Below, piece after piece: positions 5,394 to 8,714 of a DNA stretch of 8,714 nt. Where the stretch lies: assembly GCA_030838815.1 (NCBI GenBank), contig JAUZEX010000220.1:1-8714 (forward strand), in the 5' to 3' direction. The position numbers and the translations under genes are program-made. This DNA is from Actinomycetota bacterium. GTDB taxonomy: Bacteria; Actinomycetota; Acidimicrobiia; IMCC26256; BP-133. Positions within the stretch are counted from its first letter, which is position 1. Each line of letters starts with the position of its first letter. The notes beneath the pieces were generated by a model, which was given only the letters and a program-made list of their open reading frames with translations, was not told the origin of the DNA and ran no database searches.

Positions 5394-7091
5394 TCAGGCG
5401 ATGACCCGGAACAATTCCTCCAGGGTCGTCTTGCCCTGAGCCACCTTGACCAGGCCGTCCTCCCGAAGGGTCAGCATCCCCTGGGCCAGCGCCGTCTTCT
5501 TGATGTCGTCCGACGAGTACCGCTCCACCACCATCCGGCGGATCTCCTCGCTCATCACCATGACCTCGTGGACGGCGAGGCGCCCCCGGTAGCCGGTGCG
5601 AGAGCAGGCGGCGCAGCCGATGGCCCGGTACAGCAGCGGCGGACCCTCGGCCTTGAGGAGCGCCGCCGGCCAGCCGGCCTCGGTGAGCTCGCCGTGGGTC
5701 GGCTCGTACTCCTCCCGGCACCGGTCGCACAGTTTGCGGGCCAGGCGTTGGGCCACGACGCAGTCGAGGGCGCTGACGACCAGGAACGGCTCGACCCCCA
5801 TCTCCACCAGGCGCATCGGGGTCGAAGCGGCGTCGTTGGTGTGCAGCGTCGACAGGACGAGGTGGCCGGTGAGTGACGCCTCGATGGCGATGGTGGCCGT
5901 CTCCCGGTCACGGATCTCGCCCACAAGGACGATGTCGGGGTCGGAGCGGAGGATCGACCGCAGCGCCGAGGCGAAGGTCAGGCCGGCCTTGGGGTTGACC
6001 TGGACCTGGTTGACGCCGGGCAGGCGGAACTCCACCGGGTCCTCCACCGTGATGACGTTCTTGTCCGTCGAGTTGAGGACGTTGAGGGTGGCGTAGAGCG
6101 TCGTCGACTTGCCCGACCCGGTGGGGCCGGTGACGAGGATCGTGCCGTAGGGCTTGCGGAAGCAGGCCTCGAAGCGGGGCAGGACCGCGGGGTGGAACCC
6201 GAGGTCGGGGAGGGAGAGGCGGGCCTGGGCCTTGTCCAGGATCCGCATGACGACCTTCTCGCCGTACACGGTGGGCAGCGTCGCCACCCGGAGGTCGACC
6301 GCCTTCCCGGCGACGCTGAGGGAGATGCGGCCGTCCTGGGGGATGCGGCGCTCGGCGATGTTGATGTCGGCCATGACCTTGAGGCGGCTGATCACTCCGC
6401 CCTGGATGGAGCGGGGGGAATGCATGACCTCATGGAGGACCCCGTCGACCCGGAAGCGGATCCGCAGGTCGGTCTCGGTCGGCTCGACGTGGATGTCGGA
6501 CGCCCGGTCGGCCACGGCCTGGGCGATGAGGAGGTTGACGAACTTGACGATGGGGGCGTCCTCGACGCCCTCCCGGGCGACGCCATCCTGTCCTGATCGA
6601 GGGTCGTCGTCGCCGGCCAGCTCTTCGGCCGCGATCTGGGCCACCTCGTCGACCTCGGCGTCGAGGCGGTGGAAGCGGTCGATGGCCTCGACGAGCTGGG
6701 TGCGGGTGGCGACCACGACGTGCACGTCGGCCCCGGTGACGGCCCGGAGGTCATCGACGGCCAGGACGTTGCCGGGGTCGGCCATGGCCACGACGAGCCG
6801 GTCCTCGGCCCAGGTGACGGGCAGGGCCAGCAGACGGCGGGCCATGGCCTCGGGCAGGAGGGCCACCGCCCCCCGGTCGATGGGGTACTCGGCCAGGTCG
6901 ACGAACTCCAGGCCGAGCTGGCGGGCCAGGGCGCCCATGAGGACGGCCTCGGTGACGGCGCCGTCCTCCACCAGCAGCTGGCCGATGGGCAGACCCCGCT
7001 CCGCCTGGGCCTTCAAAGCCGCGTCGAGCTGGGCCTGGGTTATCAGGCCCTCGGACAGCAGCATCTCGCCGAGCGGCTGACGGAAGAGCAG
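5394..7091 (-). CDS. GspE/PilB-family type II secretion / type IV pilus assembly ATPase
   Basis: Hexameric ATPase that powers pilus assembly or type II secretion from the cytoplasmic face of the membrane. Counting from the ATG at 7064 (556 residues): an MshEN/T2SSE_N-like domain at 1-130, an Asp-rich linker near 135-170, Walker A GPTGSGKS with K319, the Asp box around EDPVEF (341-346), Walker B IVLVGEIRD with E383, the His box HTND at 408-411, and a zinc tetracysteine C446/C449/C484/C487. All core motifs are intact. The start is uncertain. The family pattern begins upstream of that ATG at RQPLGEM, and no in-frame ATG or TTG precedes it. A CTG at 7089-7091 sits 7 nt after GGAG and restores the motif, so I place the start there. 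A GTG at 7167-7169 would overlap the dioxygenase gene, but the codons behind it have poor third-base GC. Pilus versus secretion use cannot be settled without neighbouring pilC or pilin genes. Confidence 0.95.
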   Translation of the reverse strand: MLFRQPLGEMLLSEGLITQAQLDAALKAQAERGLPIGQLLVEDGAVTEAVLMGALARQLGLEFVDLAEYPIDRGAVALLPEAMARRLLALPVTWAEDRLVVAMADPGNVLAVDDLRAVTGADVHVVVATRTQLVEAIDRFHRLDAEVDEVAQIAAEELAGDDDPRSGQDGVAREGVEDAPIVKFVNLLIAQAVADRASDIHVEPTETDLRIRFRVDGVLHEVMHSPRSIQGGVISRLKVMADINIAERRIPQDGRISLSVAGKAVDLRVATLPTVYGEKVVMRILDKAQARLSLPDLGFHPAVLPRFEACFRKPYGTILVTGPTGSGKSTTLYATLNVLNSTDKNVITVEDPVEFRLPGVNQVQVNPKAGLTFASALRSILRSDPDIVLVGEIRDRETATIAIEASLTGHLVLSTLHTNDAASTPMRLVEMGVEPFLVVSALDCVVAQRLARKLCDRCREEYEPTHGELTEAGWPAALLKAEGPPLLYRAIGCAACSRTGYRGRLAVHEVMVMSEEIRRMVVERYSSDDIKKTALAQGMLTLREDGLVKVAQGKTTLEELFRVIA

Positions 7092-7114
7092 GGCGGGGCT
7101 CCGGTGCCGAAAAG

Positions 7115-7124
7115 GGAACGTTCC
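7115..7124. promoter_or_regulatory. 10-bp palindrome upstream of the ATPase gene, possible operator
   Basis: GGAACGTTCC is a perfect palindrome in the 50-bp gap between the dioxygenase stop (7142) and the proposed ATPase start (7091). AGGG at 7113-7116 and CCCT at 7126-7129 add a second, overlapping inverted repeat. This short gap is also less GC-rich than the genes. A 10-mer palindrome is common by chance, so this is only a candidate. Confidence 0.2.
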
Positions 7125-7141
7125 ACCCTGATATCGGCGTG

Positions 7142-8056
7142 TCAGGACCGACTCTGAACGTCCTCCCACTTCTCCTGCTGCTGGAGGGCAAAGAGGGACG
7201 TATAGCCCGCCGACCAGTCCGGCGGCACGAGGCACGGCCGGGGATCGTGGTGGGCCCACAGGGCCGGACGGCCGCGGACGATATCGCCGGCGTGGCTGCT
7301 CGGCAGGGGGTTGGCGGTGTAGGGGAAGGAGTCGGCGGCGGAGAACACGTTGAGCAGCAGTGGCCGGCCGGCGTCGGCGTGGTTGGGCCGGGAGCCGTGC
7401 ACCACCCGGCAGTTGTGGATGGTGATCGACCCGGCGGGGCCGGTGAGCTCGGCGGCGGTGTCGGTGGCCACACCCTTCACGTCGGTGTCGGACAGGCAGC
7501 CGGCCCACTGCCCCTGGTCGTCGTACTGCGAGTACAGCTCGCCGTCATGGCTGCCGGGGACGACCATCAGCGGACCCTGGTCGGGCCCGCAGTCGTAGAG
7601 GTACAGCCCGGCCGTGAGGGGCGAGTAGTTGGTGTGGGGCCAGTAGGTGATGTCCTGGTGCCACTTGACCTCTTCGCCGCCTTTGGCCCATTTGAAGTTG
7701 AGCTTCGAGTGGTGAAACTTCACGTCGGGCCCGACGAGGTCGGCCATGATGTCACCGAGGACCGAGCCGGCGTCGGAGGCGAAGGCCCAGTACTCGGGGT
7801 GGTGGTCGACGGGGCTGGTGAGCCGGCGCAGGCGGGGCTCGTCGGCGGTGTGGCCCTTCTCGAGGTCGAAGATGCGGTCGGACTTCGTGAGGGCCCGGCT
7901 GCGGTCCACCATCTCGTCGGTGGCGGCCCGGAGGCGCTCCAGCCAGTCGGGGGGCACCACCGCCTCGACCAGCAGGTAGCCGTTGGCGAAATAGAACTCC
8001 CGCTGCTCCTGGGTGAGCACCCGGGGCTCGTGGGCGAGGACCTCGTCCGGCTGCAT
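7142..8056 (-). CDS. Phytanoyl-CoA dioxygenase (PhyH) family Fe(II)/2-oxoglutarate oxygenase
   Basis: A 304-residue non-heme iron oxygenase expected to hydroxylate an organic substrate while converting 2-oxoglutarate and O2 to succinate and CO2. The start is the ATG at 8054-8056 (MQPDEVL), preceded on its strand by GAGGGGGC as ribosome-binding site; the frame stays open to 8164, but that part lies in the intergenic region. The facial triad is visible: H133 and D135 in KWHQD, and H220 in VVHGSRPN, with R231 in GRPLLLN as the likely 2-oxoglutarate carboxylate ligand. The core FHHSKLNFK, HQDITYWPHTNYSPLTAG and GPLMVVPGSH is typical of PhyH proteins. The ectoine hydroxylase signature is not seen. 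The substrate cannot be told. It precedes the ATPase on the same strand with a 50-77 bp gap, so co-transcription is possible but functionally unexpected. Confidence 0.92.
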   Translation of the reverse strand: MQPDEVLAHEPRVLTQEQREFYFANGYLLVEAVVPPDWLERLRAATDEMVDRSRALTKSDRIFDLEKGHTADEPRLRRLTSPVDHHPEYWAFASDAGSVLGDIMADLVGPDVKFHHSKLNFKWAKGGEEVKWHQDITYWPHTNYSPLTAGLYLYDCGPDQGPLMVVPGSHDGELYSQYDDQGQWAGCLSDTDVKGVATDTAAELTGPAGSITIHNCRVVHGSRPNHADAGRPLLLNVFSAADSFPYTANPLPSSHAGDIVRGRPALWAHHDPRPCLVPPDWSAGYTSLFALQQQEKWEDVQSRS

Positions 8057-8205
8057 GGCGCCCCCTCGTGGCTGTGGAGTAATCGAGGCTAATCCCTCTT
8101 CTTCTTCCCCGATCGCCCAAGACTGACGACCGCGCCTCACGCTCCGCTCACGGCTGGCCGACAACCCGGATTGCCGCCTCGGGTCGGAAAGGCAGGGAAG
8201 CCGCC
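8057..8205. promoter_or_regulatory. Divergent promoter region between the dioxygenase and DUF4388 genes
   Basis: This 149-bp gap lies between two divergent starts and should hold a promoter in each direction. It includes a pyrimidine run at 8095-8110 and two TAATC copies 10 bp apart (8080-8084 and 8090-8094), close to one helical turn and 24 bp from the dioxygenase start. I could not assign -35/-10 boxes with confidence. No RNA gene is seen here. Confidence 0.45.
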
Positions 8206-8714
8206 GTGTCGCTCCAAGGAACTCTGGACACCCTCAGCCTTCCCGAGCTGTGCGAACTGCTCTCGGGGACCAACAAGACCGGGGCCCTGCACGTCCGGGC
8301 CGAGACCGGCCAGGGTGTGCTGTGGTTCACCGGGGGGAAGGTGTGCGCCGGTGAGGCCGGCGGCCAGACCGGGCCGCCGCCGGGGGTGGGCGGCGAGCTG
8401 CTGGAGCGGCTCAACGACGTCTGCTTCGAGCTCTTCCGGATCACCGAGGGGTCGTTCGAGTTCGAGCCCGAGCGGCGCCCGTCGTGGCCCGCCGACCGGG
8501 GCGTCGAGGTCGCCGGCCTGCTGGCCGAGACGGATCGGCGCATGGCCGAGTGGCGGGAGATCATCGCCGTCATCCCCTCGATCGAGGCCCGGCCCCGGCT
8601 CGTGCCTGAACCGCCCGCCGGCGGGCCGATCACCCTCGATGCCGCCCAGTGGCGGGTCGTCACCGGCATCGACGGCCGGCGGCGGGTCAGCGCTCTCATC
8701 CGTGTGCTCGACGG
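8206..8714 (+). CDS. DUF4388 (PATAN-like) domain protein, N-terminal part (3' end outside window)
   Basis: An open frame from GTG 8206 to the right edge, 169 full codons. GGCAGGGAAG at 8191-8200 provides a loose ribosome-binding site. The opening SLQGTLDTLSLPELCELLS followed by KTGALHVR, GVLWFTGGKV and CAGEAG is the hallmark of DUF4388 domains (about residues 2-95). A second part, from ITLDAAQWRVV through GIDGRRRVSALI, looks like the winged-helix segment that often follows in actinobacterial members. DUF4388 is related to the N-terminus of PatA and is known from proteins linked to type IV pilus motility and response-regulator signalling. This copy may act with the pilus-type ATPase at 5394, but the dioxygenase lies between them and it points the other way. 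Further C-terminal domains are unknown because the window ends. Confidence 0.85.
   Translation, partial: MSLQGTLDTLSLPELCELLSGTNKTGALHVRAETGQGVLWFTGGKVCAGEAGGQTGPPPGVGGELLERLNDVCFELFRITEGSFEFEPERRPSWPADRGVEVAGLLAETDRRMAEWREIIAVIPSIEARPRLVPEPPAGGPITLDAAQWRVVTGIDGRRRVSALIRVLD

Noticed and set aside
4372..5730. Longer form of the copper lipoprotein starting at 5730
   Set aside because: It would overlap the ATPase C-terminus and put the signal peptide and lipobox in the middle of the protein. The GTG at 5328 places the lipobox correctly.
5394..7508. Longer form of the ATPase starting at 7508
   Set aside because: The extra N-terminal part is Arg/Pro-rich, lies fully over the dioxygenase gene in another frame and matches no ATPase domain. 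It is a high-GC shadow.
7139..8092. Long + strand frame opposite the dioxygenase
   Set aside because: The opposite strand encodes a complete PhyH protein with its metal ligands. The + strand translation is Val/Gly-rich with no recognisable domain.
8148..8699. Minus-strand frame opposite the DUF4388 gene
   Set aside because: The + strand carries a clear DUF4388 signature. The minus translation is Ser/Arg/Pro-rich shadow sequence.

Overview
The window is very GC-rich, by eye around 70%, and its coding frames carry G or C at nearly every third position. Every readable gene is bacterial. The mix (NarL-type two-component pair, GspE/PilB ATPase, DUF4388 protein, GTG starts) fits a high-GC actinobacterium. 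An Acidimicrobiia-like lineage is my best guess, but it is inferred from gene content only. I see no rRNA, tRNA, CRISPR array, insertion sequence or phage gene.

Region 1 (1-583): the 3' end of a multi-pass membrane protein on the + strand, then a gap of about 100 bp that holds small hairpins and a short coding-like tail. Region 2 (584-3246, - strand): a membrane sensor histidine kinase and its NarL/LuxR-type response regulator, whose reading frames overlap by 13 nt. Region 3 (3247-4340, + strand, divergent from the kinase): an 80-residue secreted protein with two cysteines and, 24 bp downstream, a six-helix DUF4386-like membrane protein. These two probably form one operon and are obvious candidate targets of the divergent two-component system. 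Region 4 (4372-5328, - strand): a lipoprotein with two tandem cupredoxin-like domains, each with a full H-C-H-M type-1 copper ligand set. Region 5 (5394-8056, - strand): a GspE/PilB-type secretion or pilus ATPase with an MshEN-like N-terminus and a zinc tetracysteine motif, preceded on the same strand by a PhyH-type Fe(II)/2-oxoglutarate dioxygenase. Region 6 (8206 to the right edge, + strand): the start of a DUF4388 (PATAN-like) protein, divergent from the dioxygenase.

How the genes may work together is inferred. The kinase phosphorylates the regulator, which may act on the divergent secreted-protein/membrane-protein operon. The ATPase and the DUF4388 protein belong to families often linked to type IV pili and surface motility, so the right half may be the edge of a pilus locus with a metabolic dioxygenase inserted in it. 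The copper lipoprotein probably acts in electron transfer or copper handling at the outer face of the membrane.

The most interesting items are the duplicated copper lipoprotein, the divergent sensor/secreted-peptide cassette, and the ATPase start: only a non-ATG start keeps its whole ligand-binding motif. Nothing here proves a new system.
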